In this document: positions 9,852 through 18,196 of the stretch, piece after piece
Position numbering within the stretch: position 1 is the stretch's first letter
Layout: every line of letters begins with the position of its first letter
Origin: Verrucomicrobiota bacterium
Lineage (GTDB): Bacteria > Verrucomicrobiota > Verrucomicrobiia > Limisphaerales > J093
Assembly: GCA_029556615.1 (NCBI GenBank)
Contig: JAKQDD010000040.1
Span: forward strand, 1 to 54,585
DNA: 54,585 nucleotides
Direction of reading: 5' to 3'
Made by a program: the position numbers and the translations under genes
Notes under the pieces: generated by a model
Databases searched by the model: none
Seen by the model: the letters and a program-made list of their open reading frames with translations, nothing else
What the model was told of the DNA's origin: nothing

Positions 9852-9933
9852 CGTAGCGGCGAACTGGCGTTCGCCGCCATTGTCTCGCGGGAAAGCCGGT
9901 TGCTTGCGGCGAACACCAGTTTCGCCGCTACGG
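9852..9933. repeat. Imperfect inverted repeat (GTAGCGGCGAA hairpin)
   Basis: Arms of about 28 bases: CGTAGCGGCGAACTGGCGTT on the left and its near-complement AACACCAGTTTCGCCGCTAC on the right, around a loop of roughly 25 bases. It lies in the 270-base gap between the LamG gene and the ECF sigma gene, which otherwise holds no gene. REP or palindromic-unit type; could also act in mRNA 3'-end stability. Confidence 0.65.
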
Positions 9934-10059
9934 CGTATCGAAAGAGCCCTGCCGGGACGCGGGGACTTGAACCACCTTCGGGCCTTGGGTGAAGAGACCT
10001 TTCAGTCAATTCCAGTTCCCTGCATTTTGCTTGAAAGGAAGTGAAGGGCCGTTACGTGT

Positions 10060-10740
10060 ATGGATAAGACAGGCCAGGCGGTCGCCGGGTGTCCGACGAG
10101 CATGAACCATGAACTGAACCAACTGCTGCCGACGCGGCACAGTCTCCTGAGCCGGTTGAAGGACCAGGAAGACCAGGAGAGTTGGCGGGATTTCTTCGAG
10201 ACCTACTGGCGGCTGATCTACGAGGTGGCCCTCAAGGCTGGATTGACCGAGACCGAGGCCGAGGAGGTCGTGCAGGAAACGGTCATCTGCGTGTCGCGCA
10301 AGATCGGTGAGTTCAAGACCGATCCCGCGCGCGGCTCGTTCAAGGCGTGGTTGATGCACCTGACCCGGTGGCGCATTGCCGACCAGTTCCGCAAGCGCAG
10401 TCCGCGGCTCGAACCGCTGCCCTCGCCGTCTGGCAATGGCACGCAGACGGACGTGGAGGAGCGGTTGCCGGACCTGGCCGACGACGGATTGGAGCCGATT
10501 TGGGACGCGGAATGGGAGAAGAGCCTCCTTCGGGCCGCTCGGGAGAAGGTGGTGGAGAAGGCATCGCCGCGGCAGCTTCAACTCTTCGATCTGCATGTCA
10601 CCCAGGGGCTTTCGGTGACCCGGGTGGCGCAGATGCTGAAGGTCACGGCCATGCAGGTCTATCTGGCGAAGCACCGGGTGGGTCGGCTGTTGCAGAAGGA
10701 GGTCGCCCGCTTGCAGGCCAGCGCCGACTGGTGGCGGTGA
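10060..10740 (+). CDS. ECF-type RNA polymerase sigma factor
   Basis: 226 residues. Region 2 is clear (SWRDFFETYWRLIYEVALKA, EAEEVVQETVICVSRKI, FKAWLMHLTRWRIADQFR), and region 4 follows at about 170-215 (RQLQLFDLHVTQGLSVTRVA, TAMQVYLAKHRVGRLLQKE) with a helix-turn-helix. Such factors recruit RNA polymerase to a small regulon. The start is uncertain: ATG 10060 has a distant AGGAAG, while ATG 10102 (MNHELNQLL) begins nearer to conserved sequence. No anti-sigma gene follows. In this lineage similar ECF factors often sit beside WD40 kinases like the one at the left of the window, but here they are 6 kb apart. Confidence 0.9.
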   Translation: MDKTGQAVAGCPTSMNHELNQLLPTRHSLLSRLKDQEDQESWRDFFETYWRLIYEVALKAGLTETEAEEVVQETVICVSRKIGEFKTDPARGSFKAWLMHLTRWRIADQFRKRSPRLEPLPSPSGNGTQTDVEERLPDLADDGLEPIWDAEWEKSLLRAAREKVVEKASPRQLQLFDLHVTQGLSVTRVAQMLKVTAMQVYLAKHRVGRLLQKEVARLQASADWWR

Positions 10741-10846
10741 CCCAGGCGTGCAGGCCGGAAGAACGCCCTTCCATGAGCGGTGGTTGAGCAGGAGCGCGGG
10801 TGAAGCCTATCTGCTGGGTCGTTTACCTAACGTCGAAGAAGGCAAT

Positions 10847-11135
10847 GGGGTCGCATCTGAATAGTTGACAAATCGCTCTCGAGCTTTGCAACGAAGCGCT
10901 TGCGCTCCGGGTGATCGGCCAACCCTTGCGCGGAACGGTCCGCCAGTTCCGCCACCGGCCACCGCACGCAGAGTGCTGCGCCGGTCCGCATCCTGCAGGA
11001 GCAGCGCTCTGGCTCGAGGTCCCCGAATCAGCACAGGATACCCTGCGTCCACCACTTCAATGCGCAACGGCTGCCCGCTACGCCCGACACAGCACGCCAC
11101 CAGGCTGCGTCGGTCAAGGATTCGGATGTGACCCC
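10847..11135. mobile_element. Inverted-repeat-bounded remnant element without a transposase
   Basis: Bounded by GGGGTCGCATCTGAAT (10847-10862) and the complement of GGGGTCACATCCGAAT (11120-11135), matching at 14 of 16 positions. The same end sequence type flanks the RAYT-containing element 1.3 kb away. The interior (about 255 bases) has no convincing gene; its minus strand could be the decayed 3' end of a similar transposase, but I cannot prove that. Confidence 0.5.
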
Positions 11136-11158
11136 ATGGGCGGAGCCAGGGGCGTTTG

Positions 11159-11290
11159 TCACTCCGGCTCCAATCGCACCACCTTGTCGGGTTTGTTCAG
11201 GACGACGTACGGCAAGCCATCGGGTCCGGTCGCCACGTCACGCACCCTGCCGATGCCTTTGCAGAGGAGTTCTTGAACAGGCCCATCAAG
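11159..11290 (-). pseudogene. 3' remnant of a PQQ-type glucose/sorbosone dehydrogenase gene
   Basis: The minus strand encodes GIGRVRDVATGPDGLPYVVL and NKPDKVVRLEPE before a TGA (11159-11161). This matches the characteristic C-terminus of soluble aldose sugar dehydrogenases (the last propeller blade, with R-V-R-D-V and GPDG-YV). Nothing upstream continues the protein, so only the last 40 or so residues survive. It lies between the two inverted-repeat elements, suggesting deletion associated with their movement. Confidence 0.6.
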
Positions 11291-11411
11291 AAGGAGGGCC
11301 GAGCCAACGCCGGCCCCGGACAAGAGAGACCCGCCGCCCGGAGCGCACTGGAGGGCCTCACGAGTTGACACTGAGGGCGCCGCGGTGCCCGGCCGTGTCT
11401 CCTGCGCTGTG

Positions 11412-12380
11412 TCAGGCTTTCTCCGCCCGCGGGTGCTTGAAGATCAGGCCGACGGCGGCGGCCCGTTCCTTCAGCGCTGCTGCCTCCGTTGGCGTGAGCG
11501 GCGAGAACTGCGAAGCAAGTCTCAGAGCGAGCCGGAAACAGGGTTCATACGCAGGGCTGACGGCCGCGGTGACGGGATGCGATAGAGTGAACCGGAGAGC
11601 CAGGAGCGCTTCGGCGGGATCGAGGAACGGCTCGTACCAGCAATTCGGGGCGAACCGCTTGGCGTCTTTGGGCCACGGTTGCTTGGCCAGCGACTTGAGC
11701 GCGAGGATGCCCATCTGCTGCTGGTGCGCGCGGGACAGCACCTGGGGACCGAAGTCACCCGCATGCCAGGTCGCGTAATTGAAAGGGAAGAGGATGCTGT
11801 CGAACTCAAACCGGTCCATCAAGGCGAGGGCGGCTTCCACGGAGTGGGCCGAGAAGCCAAGGAACCGGACCTTGCCGGCCTTGCGGGCGGCGGTAAATGC
11901 CTCGATAGCTCCGCCCGGACCGAAGATCGTCGCCACGTCCTGGTCGGTGGTCACGGCGTGCAGCTGATAGAGATCGAAATGATCCGTGCGCAGTTGGCCG
12001 AGCGAACGCTCCAACTCGGCGGCGGCTTCGGCCCGACGCCGCTGGGTAGTCTTGCAGGCAAGAAACACACGTTGCCGGAACGACGCCAACGCCGGCCCCA
12101 GCCGCTCCTCGGCGTTGCCGTAGGTTGGCGCTACGTCGAAGTAGTTCACCCCCGCGTCGATCGCCTCTGCGACCAATCGGCCGGCCGCCTCCGGCGTCAT
12201 GCCGTTGAGCATGAAGCTCCCGAAACCAATGACGGAGAGCTTCTCGCCGGTCCGCCCCAGCGAGCGCCGTTCGAGCCGCCCGGAAGTCAGATCGCGTTCA
12301 ATCCCGCTCAGTGCGGCTGGGAAGCAAGCGACCGTGGCTGCGGCTGAAGCGGTCCCTTTGATGAAGGAGCGTCTCTTCAC
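11412..12380 (-). CDS. Tat-exported aldo/keto reductase
   Basis: About 322 residues from GTG 12380 (MKRRSFIKGTASAAATVA), a twin-arginine signal typical of oxidoreductases moved folded across the membrane; an upstream in-frame GTG at 12470 would add 30 residues before the Tat motif. The mature part is an aldo/keto reductase barrel: RRSLGRTGEKLSVIGFGSF, the catalytic Asp/Tyr in NYFDVAPTYGNAEE, Lys in LACKTTQRR, His in DLYQLHAV, and the late strand VRFLGFSAHS. The family reduces or oxidises carbonyls with NAD(P)H; the substrate is unknown. It has no operon partner: a sugar-dehydrogenase remnant lies downstream and a mobile element upstream. Confidence 0.88.
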   Translation of the reverse strand: MKRRSFIKGTASAAATVACFPAALSGIERDLTSGRLERRSLGRTGEKLSVIGFGSFMLNGMTPEAAGRLVAEAIDAGVNYFDVAPTYGNAEERLGPALASFRQRVFLACKTTQRRRAEAAAELERSLGQLRTDHFDLYQLHAVTTDQDVATIFGPGGAIEAFTAARKAGKVRFLGFSAHSVEAALALMDRFEFDSILFPFNYATWHAGDFGPQVLSRAHQQQMGILALKSLAKQPWPKDAKRFAPNCWYEPFLDPAEALLALRFTLSHPVTAAVSPAYEPCFRLALRLASQFSPLTPTEAAALKERAAAVGLIFKHPRAEKA

Positions 12381-12462
12381 GGGCGGAGTATCGTTCAGCC
12401 GGTGGCCTTCGACAAGAGGGCTTTGGAGGCGCGGGGAACCAGTTCGAGTGGTGAGGGACCAT

Positions 12463-13082
12463 GGGATCACATCTCACGATTACACAGTGGACGCATTGTC
12501 TGGGAGCGGAAGGGTTGCGTTCATGGCACGGCCTTTGCGGATTGAGCGGGCGGGCGGTTGGTATCACGTGAGTGCCCAGGGCAATGCACGGAGAGCGATT
12601 CACCCGGACGATCGCGACTGGCGGCATCTCCTGGAGGTGCTCGCCGAGATGGTCCTCCGTTATCGCGTCCGGCGGCATGGGTTCGTTGCTGCGGGAGCAG
12701 GTGGTGCTGGGCGGGGCCAAGTTTCTGGCGCGCTTGAGGGCGCCTGGGAGTGGGAACCGGCAGGAGCAACGTGGAGCGGGGCGGTTGCTGGTGGAGCGGT
12801 CGGCGTTGGATGCCGTGGTCGCGGCGGTCGAGAATGTGAAGGGACTGCCGTGGCCGGACTTTCGGGACCGCAATGGAGACACGGGGCGGGAGATGACGCT
12901 GACCTTGGGGCGGCGGCTCTGCGGGCTGAAGGTAGCGGAAGTGGCGCAGGCGGTGGGGTTGCGGAATTACGGGGTGGCGACGACCAGCGTCAAACGGTGC
13001 GAAGGGCGATTGGCCCACGACCGCGCGGAGAGGGAACGAAGGCAGCAGAGGCGTGAATGGTTTAATTGTGAGATATGACCCC
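12463..13082. mobile_element. Inverted-repeat-flanked RAYT element
   Basis: GGGATCACATCTCACGATTA (12463-12482) and the complement of GGGGTCATATCTCACAATTA (13063-13082) match at 17 of 20 positions and enclose a degenerate REP-associated tyrosine transposase gene. Ends of the same type bound 10847-11135. The left end lies in the 5' region of the aldo/keto reductase gene on the opposite strand and may have replaced its native promoter. Confidence 0.65.
12523..13078 (+). pseudogene. REP-associated tyrosine transposase (RAYT), internally deleted
   Basis: The N-terminus MARPLRIERAGGWYHVSAQG, followed by NARRAIHPDD, is the hallmark start of Y1/IS200-like RAYT proteins. After about 48 codons the reading frame changes by +1 near 12665-12690. 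The next recognisable part is a C-terminal segment (LREQVVLGGAKFLARL, GREMTLTLGRRLCGLKVAEV, YGVATTSVKRCEGRL with a helix-turn-helix) ending at TGA 13076-13078. The central catalytic region with the HUH motif and the nucleophilic tyrosine is missing. The gene is therefore inactive and could move only if a complete copy elsewhere acts in trans. Confidence 0.8.
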
Positions 13083-13302
13083 GCTTTTTCAATCGTTGAC
13101 AAGTCTGCCTCAGCGGCATGGATCCGGCGCGGCCAGGCTTTGTCCCGGTCTCTCTGTTCTTGAACCGGCCGGAGCGCCTGCGCCAGCGCCTTGCACCCCA
13201 GAGCGCCCGATCACCGCGCCAGCTGCTGAAGCCTCCGATGGACGTTGCGGACGGGCGGTGAGACTTGATTGCGGGGTCGCCATGGGCTATAGGAGCAGGA
13301 CG

Positions 13303-15621
13303 ATGACACCCGCCCTAATCCTGGACTTCCTTCGGACCCGCGTGTCGCTTTTCCGCCATCTGCCGGCCGATCGTCTGGAATCGGTGATCAGGGAGTCGCG
13401 CGTCGTCTCGGTCGAACCCCACGAAGCGGTCATCGAGTTTGGCGATGAGGCGAGATTCCTGGGCGTGCTACTTGAGGGCGAAATCGGCGTCTCCGTTGTC
13501 GGAGAAGGGGGGCGGCGCCAGGTGTTGGGCCATTTCGCCGCGGGCGACACTTTTGGCGAGATGGCGCTGATGAGCGGTGAGAGGACCCAGGCCGACTTCA
13601 TTGCGGTGACGCGGTGCCAGGTCCTGCGGATTCCGGTGGCGCTCTTTCAGTCGGTGATCCTGACGGAGCCCGCGGCGTTGCAGCACGTCTCGAAGACGCT
13701 GGCGAGCCGTTTCCAGCAGATGATGGCGGACCCCGCCTTGGCAGCGGCGGCGTTTCGCCAGAGCGCAGATCCCTACGGCCTGAACTTGAAGGGGGAACGG
13801 CCGGAGAAGGTCCTTGTCATCAACTGCGGTTCGTCGTCGCTCAAGTACGCGTTCTTCGACACGGATGGCGCTGCGGATCCGACGCGCGGCGTGATCGAGC
13901 GGATTGGGGGGCAAGGCACGCGGCTGGTGCAGCAGGGGCCGCGGGGTGAAGTGGCTTACGAGCTTCCGCGGGGCGGCTACGAGGAGGCCTTCGAGGCCAT
14001 GCTCGGCGCGCTCATGGCGCCGGAGACGGGTGTCGTGCGCGAACCGTCGGAAATCACGGTGGTTGGCCATCGTGTGGTGCATGGCGGGGAGCGGTTCAGC
14101 GAGGCGGTTGTCATTGACGACGCGGTGCTTCGGGAGATTGAAGCGTTGAACCGGCTGGCGCCCTTGCACAATCCGGTGAATCTGGCCGGGATCCAGGCGG
14201 CGCGGCGGGCTTTTCCGGCGGTGCCCCACGTGGCGGTGTTCGACTCCGGGTTTCACCACGCGCTGCCGTCGTACGCGTACCTCTACGGACTGCCCTACGA
14301 GTATTACGAGAAGAGCGCCGTGCGCCGCTACGGGTTCCATGGAAGCTCGCACGAGTACGTGTGTCTCCGCGCGGCGCAGCATCTGCAGCGGCGGGTGAAC
14401 GAACTGGAGATCGTGAGCTGTCACCTGGGCAATGGCGCTTCACTCTGCGCGGTGGATCATGGGCGGTCGGTGGACACGACGATGGGGTTCACCCCGGGTG
14501 AAGGGCTGATCATGGGGACGCGCTGTGGCGACCTCGACTCGGGCGTGGTTGCCTATCTCGAGCGCGAGCAAGGACTCACGGGGGCCCAGATCGACGAATT
14601 GCTCAACAAGAAGAGCGGGTTGCTCGGTCTCTCGGGCATTTCCAGCGACATGCGGGAAATCGAGAAGGCGGCCGAAGACGGCGATTCCCGGGCGCTGGTG
14701 GCGCTCAAGGCGTTCTGCTATCGGGTGCGCAAGTACATCGGGGCGTATCTGGCGGCGATGGGGGGCATGGACGTGCTGGTGTTCACGGGGGGCATCGGGC
14801 AAGGCAGCGCCGGGGTGCGGTCGCTCGCCTTGCAGGGCCTCGGCTGCATGGGGATCGAACTCGACGAGCGCCGCAACCGCGACGCCCGCGGCTTTGACGA
14901 GATCTGCCGCATTTCGGCGGACGGTTCCCCCGTGACGGTTTTGGTGGTGCCGACGGACGAGGGGCGGATGATTGCGCGGGAGACGTTGCGGGCCCTGAGT
15001 CGTTCCTACCTTACGCGCGTGCTCGAGGCGCACCGGAACGAGCCGATTCCCATCGAGGTTTCCGCGCATCATCTCCATCTGGCTCAGGGACACGTCGAGG
15101 CGCTCTTTGGCCCGGGGCACCAACTCTCGTGGCAGAGCGATCTCTCGCAGCCTGGCCAGTTTGCCTGCCAGGAGCAGGTCACGATTATCGGGCCCAAGGG
15201 TCGTGTGGAACGTGTGCGGGTGCTGGGGCCTACGCGCAACGCCACGCAAGTGGAGATCTCGATGACGGAGCAGTTCAAGCTGGGCATCCATCCGCCGATT
15301 CGCGAATCCGGAGATCTTCAGGGGACACCCGGCTGCACGCTCGAAGGGCCCGCCGGCCGCGTTGCGCTCGAGCGCGGAGTCATCTGCGCGATGCGCCACA
15401 TTCACATGACACCTGCCGACGCGCTGCGCTACGGGGTGAGGGACAAGTCGACGGTGCGGATCCGCGTGCCGGGAGACCGGGAGTTGATCTTCGGCGATGT
15501 GCGCGTTCGGGTGGGCGCGAACTATCGGCTTGCGATGCACATTGACACCGATGAAGCCAATGCCGCCAACCTCAAGACTGGCGTGCAGGGCTACCTGGAC
15601 GGCATTCAGAGCCAGGACTGA
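13303..15621 (+). CDS. cNMP-binding / acetate kinase / PduL fusion protein
   Basis: 772 residues from ATG 13303, preceded by AGGAGCAGG. Residues about 18-140 form a cyclic-nucleotide-binding fold (VLLEGEIGVSVVGEGG, FGEMALMSGERTQADF). Residues about 168-565 are a complete acetate kinase: VLVINCGSSSLKYAFFD, GHRVVHGGERF, FDSGFHHALP, RRYGFHGSSHEYV, SCHLGNGASL, TGGIGQ. Residues about 582-768 are a PduL-type phosphotransacylase with the zinc motifs VSAHHLHL and MRHIHM and the end HIDTDEANAA. Together they can interconvert acyl-CoA and acylate plus ATP on one chain. The cNMP-like domain has GEMALMSGERTQAD where CRP-type proteins have GE..L...R.A, so ligand binding is plausible but unproven. No shell-protein genes are nearby, so a microcompartment role is not supported here. 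An in-frame ATG at 13282 is an alternative start. Confidence 0.93.
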   Translation: MTPALILDFLRTRVSLFRHLPADRLESVIRESRVVSVEPHEAVIEFGDEARFLGVLLEGEIGVSVVGEGGRRQVLGHFAAGDTFGEMALMSGERTQADFIAVTRCQVLRIPVALFQSVILTEPAALQHVSKTLASRFQQMMADPALAAAAFRQSADPYGLNLKGERPEKVLVINCGSSSLKYAFFDTDGAADPTRGVIERIGGQGTRLVQQGPRGEVAYELPRGGYEEAFEAMLGALMAPETGVVREPSEITVVGHRVVHGGERFSEAVVIDDAVLREIEALNRLAPLHNPVNLAGIQAARRAFPAVPHVAVFDSGFHHALPSYAYLYGLPYEYYEKSAVRRYGFHGSSHEYVCLRAAQHLQRRVNELEIVSCHLGNGASLCAVDHGRSVDTTMGFTPGEGLIMGTRCGDLDSGVVAYLEREQGLTGAQIDELLNKKSGLLGLSGISSDMREIEKAAEDGDSRALVALKAFCYRVRKYIGAYLAAMGGMDVLVFTGGIGQGSAGVRSLALQGLGCMGIELDERRNRDARGFDEICRISADGSPVTVLVVPTDEGRMIARETLRALSRSYLTRVLEAHRNEPIPIEVSAHHLHLAQGHVEALFGPGHQLSWQSDLSQPGQFACQEQVTIIGPKGRVERVRVLGPTRNATQVEISMTEQFKLGIHPPIRESGDLQGTPGCTLEGPAGRVALERGVICAMRHIHMTPADALRYGVRDKSTVRIRVPGDRELIFGDVRVRVGANYRLAMHIDTDEANAANLKTGVQGYLDGIQSQD

Positions 15622-15770
15622 TATCGTGTTGAACGTGAGAAAGGGCCGCTCGAGTCGCCCAGACCGGGCTGACTCGCCAGCCCCTTGGCAGAGGCCATAG
15701 GAGCGAAGAGGCCTGGCTCGTAGTCACAGGGGGAGGGAAGAACCGGCGCGCGGGGACGTTCCACCGATCC

Positions 15771-16172
15771 TCAGAACATCTTATCGAAGGAGCTTTCGGG
15801 GCGGGCTGGTTGCCAGTAGGACGTGGCTGAAGGGGGGCGCTTGAGGGCCAGGGGGTCTTTGCCCAACAACCGCAGCAGCAGGCCGAGAGGGGTCACGACC
15901 AGGAAGAAGACTGCCATCAGGATCATCCAGGAGAGCAGGCGGGCGATGCGAAACGCGATCCGGCTGCCGAGGCGATAGTAGCCTCGGAAGGCGCGGGGGT
16001 GGAGGGTTGCCGCGAGGGCGACGCCGGCGAGAAGCAGGAGCCCGAGCGCGACGCCGAGGGGGGGCAGGACACGTTTCCAGCCGAGGAGACCGCAAAGCAG
16101 CGCGGGACCGATGAGGCTGAGGCAGGTGAACTTGCGCCATTCCCGGGGATTCTCTTGGAGGACGAGCTGCAT
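15771..16172 (-). CDS. SxtJ-like membrane protein
   Basis: 133 residues with three or four hydrophobic helices (LSLIGPALLCGLLG, PLGVALGLLLLAGVALAAT, LLSWMILMAVFFLVVTPLG) and a polar tail. Size, helix pattern and position directly after a NodU/CmcH-type carbamoyltransferase match the SxtJ family, which accompanies such enzymes. It begins 26 bases after the carbamoyltransferase stop, and that spacer holds a copy of the GAGGCGCGCCTC repeat. It is the last gene of the minus-strand operon. Function unproven; probably a membrane partner of the carbamoyltransferase. Confidence 0.75.
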   Translation of the reverse strand: MQLVLQENPREWRKFTCLSLIGPALLCGLLGWKRVLPPLGVALGLLLLAGVALAATLHPRAFRGYYRLGSRIAFRIARLLSWMILMAVFFLVVTPLGLLLRLLGKDPLALKRPPSATSYWQPARPESSFDKMF

Positions 16173-16179
16173 GATTCAT

Positions 16180-16201
16180 CCGTCTGAGGCGCGCCTTGCT
16201 A
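16180..16201 (-). repeat. Dispersed TAGCRAGGCGCGCC motif, copy at carbamoyltransferase stop
   Basis: On the minus strand TAGCAAGGCGCGCCTCAGAC starts with the TAG stop of the carbamoyltransferase and ends shortly before the SxtJ start. It shares the inner palindromic core GGCGCGCC and the CTCAGAC tail with the copies at 36596 and 40686. Confidence 0.6.
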
Positions 16202-18034
16202 GTCCGGTTGGGGGGGGACGGGCCGGGGCCGGGGCTGGCGCGGTTGGGCGGCGCGATCGAGGACGAAGGAGCCGAGGACGAGCGCATCCATTTCCGTATT
16301 GACGAAGCAGCGGTAGGCATCGTCGGGGCTGCAGACGATGGGTTCTCCGCGGATGTTGAAGGAAGTGTTGACGAGGACGGCGCAACCCGTTGCGGCGTGC
16401 CAGCGGGTGAGCAGGGCGTGCAGCCGCGGGTTTTGCGCGGGGGAGACCGTCTGGATCCGAGCGGAGTAATCGACATGCGTGACGGCGGGCAGGGTGGAGC
16501 GTTCGGTGCCGAGCAACGCAAGGCCGGCGAGTCCGGGCGGCAGCGGGCGGCGGAGCTCGGGGCGGACGGGAGCCACGAGCAGCATGTAGGGAGAATCGAC
16601 GTCCAGGTCGAAGTACTTCGAGGCTTCCTGGGCGAGCACCACGGGTGCGAAGGGCCGGAAGGACTCGCGGAATTTGACCTTGAGGTTCATGACCGACTGC
16701 ATGCGCGGCGACCGGGGATCGCCGAGGATGGAGCGGTTGCCCAGGGCGCGCGGGCCGAATTCCATGCGGCCCTGGAACCAGCCGACGACCTGTTCCGAGG
16801 CGAGGCGGTGGACGGTATGATCGAGCAACGCCTCGGGGCTGAGCCGGGTATAGACGGCGTCCTGGGCCCGGAGGGTCGCTTCAATCTCCTCATCGCTGTA
16901 TTCGGGGCCCAGGAGGGCCGACCCCATGCTGTCGGCGTCGGGTGCGGCGGTGGCGGGTCGGGAGCGGTCGGCCTTGAGGTGAAGGTGCCAGTAGGCGAGG
17001 GCGGCGCCGAGGGCGCCTCCGGCATCTCCGGCGGCGGGCTGGATCCAGATCCGGTCGAAGAGGCGTTGCCGGTGGATGAGGCCGTTGGCGACGCAATTGA
17101 GGGCGACGCCGCCGGCGAGGCAAAGGCAGGGCTGGCCGGTGAGGTCGCGGGCGTGGCGGGCGAGACGGAGCATGACGTCCTCGGTGACCGTCTGGATGGA
17201 GCGGGCCACGTGCAGGTGGCGTGGTTCGATCGGGGCTTCCGGCTGCCGCGGCGGCCCTCCGAGCAGCGCGTGGAACCGCTCATTGGTCATGGTGAACCCG
17301 CGCAGGAAATCGAAGTATGCCAGGTTCAGCCGGAAGGAGCCGTCGGCCTGGATATCGATCAGTTCGCGGCGGATGGCCTCGGCGTATCGGGGTTCGCCGT
17401 AGGGTGCGAGTCCCATCAGTTTGTATTCCCCGGAGTTGATCCGGAAGCCGCAATACGCGGTGAACGCGGAGTAGAGCAGGCCGAGGGAGTGGGGAAAGCG
17501 GAGCTCCCGGAGGATCTCGATGTGGCGGTCGCGGCCCACGCCGAGGGTGGTGGTTGCCCATTCGCCGACGCCATCGATGGTGAGGATGGCAGCTGTGGCG
17601 AAGGGGGAGGGGTAGAATGCGCTGGCGGCGTGGGCCTGGTGATGCTGGGTGAAGCCGAGAACGGCGCGGGGATCGAGCCCCGGCAGTTCCCGCCGGAGGG
17701 TACGGCGGACATCGAGTTTTTCGGCGAACCAATCGGGCAGCACGTGGGGGAAGGTCCGCCAGCCCCCCGGGGCGACCGCCAGGTAGCTCTCGAGGAGACG
17801 CGAGAACTTCAGGAGCGGCTTGTCGTAGAACACCACTGCGTCGAGCTGTGCCGGGGTGATCTTCCCTTGCCGGAGGCAGAATGCCACGGCCGCGTGGGGG
17901 AAGCCGGGGTCATTTTTTCGGCGTGAGAATCGCTCCTCCTGGGCGGCGGCGACGATGGTGTCTCCCTGGATGAGGCAGGCGGCGGCGTCGTGATAGTAAG
18001 CTGAGAGGCCGAGGATGTGCGGCGCTGCCGGCAT
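16199..18034 (-). CDS. Carbamoyltransferase (NodU/CmcH family)
   Basis: 611 residues starting ILGLSAYYHDAAACLI, the family N-terminus with the Kae1-like nucleotide fold; QEERFSRRKNDPGFP and TQHHQAHAASAFY supply metal-binding histidines. The C-terminal part (about 390-600) has the YrdC-like and NodU signatures QGRMEFGPRALGNRSIL and VNTSFNIRGEPIVCSP. Such enzymes transfer a carbamoyl group from carbamoyl phosphate to a hydroxyl on a sugar, antibiotic or lipid. The ATG (18034) is three bases after the TGA of the small DUF5989 gene, indicating translational coupling. The stop is a TAG lying inside a copy of the dispersed TAGCRAGGCGCGCCTCAGAC repeat. The acceptor is unknown. Confidence 0.93.
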   Translation of the reverse strand: MPAAPHILGLSAYYHDAAACLIQGDTIVAAAQEERFSRRKNDPGFPHAAVAFCLRQGKITPAQLDAVVFYDKPLLKFSRLLESYLAVAPGGWRTFPHVLPDWFAEKLDVRRTLRRELPGLDPRAVLGFTQHHQAHAASAFYPSPFATAAILTIDGVGEWATTTLGVGRDRHIEILRELRFPHSLGLLYSAFTAYCGFRINSGEYKLMGLAPYGEPRYAEAIRRELIDIQADGSFRLNLAYFDFLRGFTMTNERFHALLGGPPRQPEAPIEPRHLHVARSIQTVTEDVMLRLARHARDLTGQPCLCLAGGVALNCVANGLIHRQRLFDRIWIQPAAGDAGGALGAALAYWHLHLKADRSRPATAAPDADSMGSALLGPEYSDEEIEATLRAQDAVYTRLSPEALLDHTVHRLASEQVVGWFQGRMEFGPRALGNRSILGDPRSPRMQSVMNLKVKFRESFRPFAPVVLAQEASKYFDLDVDSPYMLLVAPVRPELRRPLPPGLAGLALLGTERSTLPAVTHVDYSARIQTVSPAQNPRLHALLTRWHAATGCAVLVNTSFNIRGEPIVCSPDDAYRCFVNTEMDALVLGSFVLDRAAQPRQPRPRPVPPQPD

Positions 18035-18037
18035 GGC

Positions 18038-18190
18038 TCACATGAACGGATACAGGAGCCAGGTGATTCCGGAGCCGCCGCCAAAGACCAGGAGGGCACC
18101 CACGGCCACGAGCAGGACCACCAAGGGGATCAGCCACCACTTTTTCTCGTGGCACAGGAACTGGCAGAACTCACGCAGCAGCGCCCACAT
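18038..18190 (-). CDS. DUF5989-type small membrane protein
   Basis: 50-residue gene starting MWALLREFCQFLCHEKKWW, then a single transmembrane helix (LIPLVVLLVAVGALLVFG), and ending WLLYPFM. This is the layout of DUF5989 proteins, which are typically encoded with NodU-type carbamoyltransferases and SxtJ. The ATG at 18190 is six bases after the stop of the upstream isomerase-like gene, and the TGA is three bases before the carbamoyltransferase ATG. It is short and easily missed; the conserved trio supports it. Confidence 0.8.
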   Translation of the reverse strand: MWALLREFCQFLCHEKKWWLIPLVVLLVAVGALLVFGGGSGITWLLYPFM

Positions 18191-18196
18191 GCGGCC

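Noticed and set aside
13303..15621. Bacterial microcompartment locus, because of PduL
   Set aside because: No shell proteins, aldehyde dehydrogenase or encapsulation-like extension is visible next to the gene.
16196..17926. Long open frame antisense to the carbamoyltransferase, and similar ones antisense to glcD, nuoN, nuoM, nuoL and the SNF2 gene
   Set aside because: These follow from high GC content: the real genes on the other strand have clear family motifs, while the antisense translations are Gly/Glu/Asp-rich with no domain.
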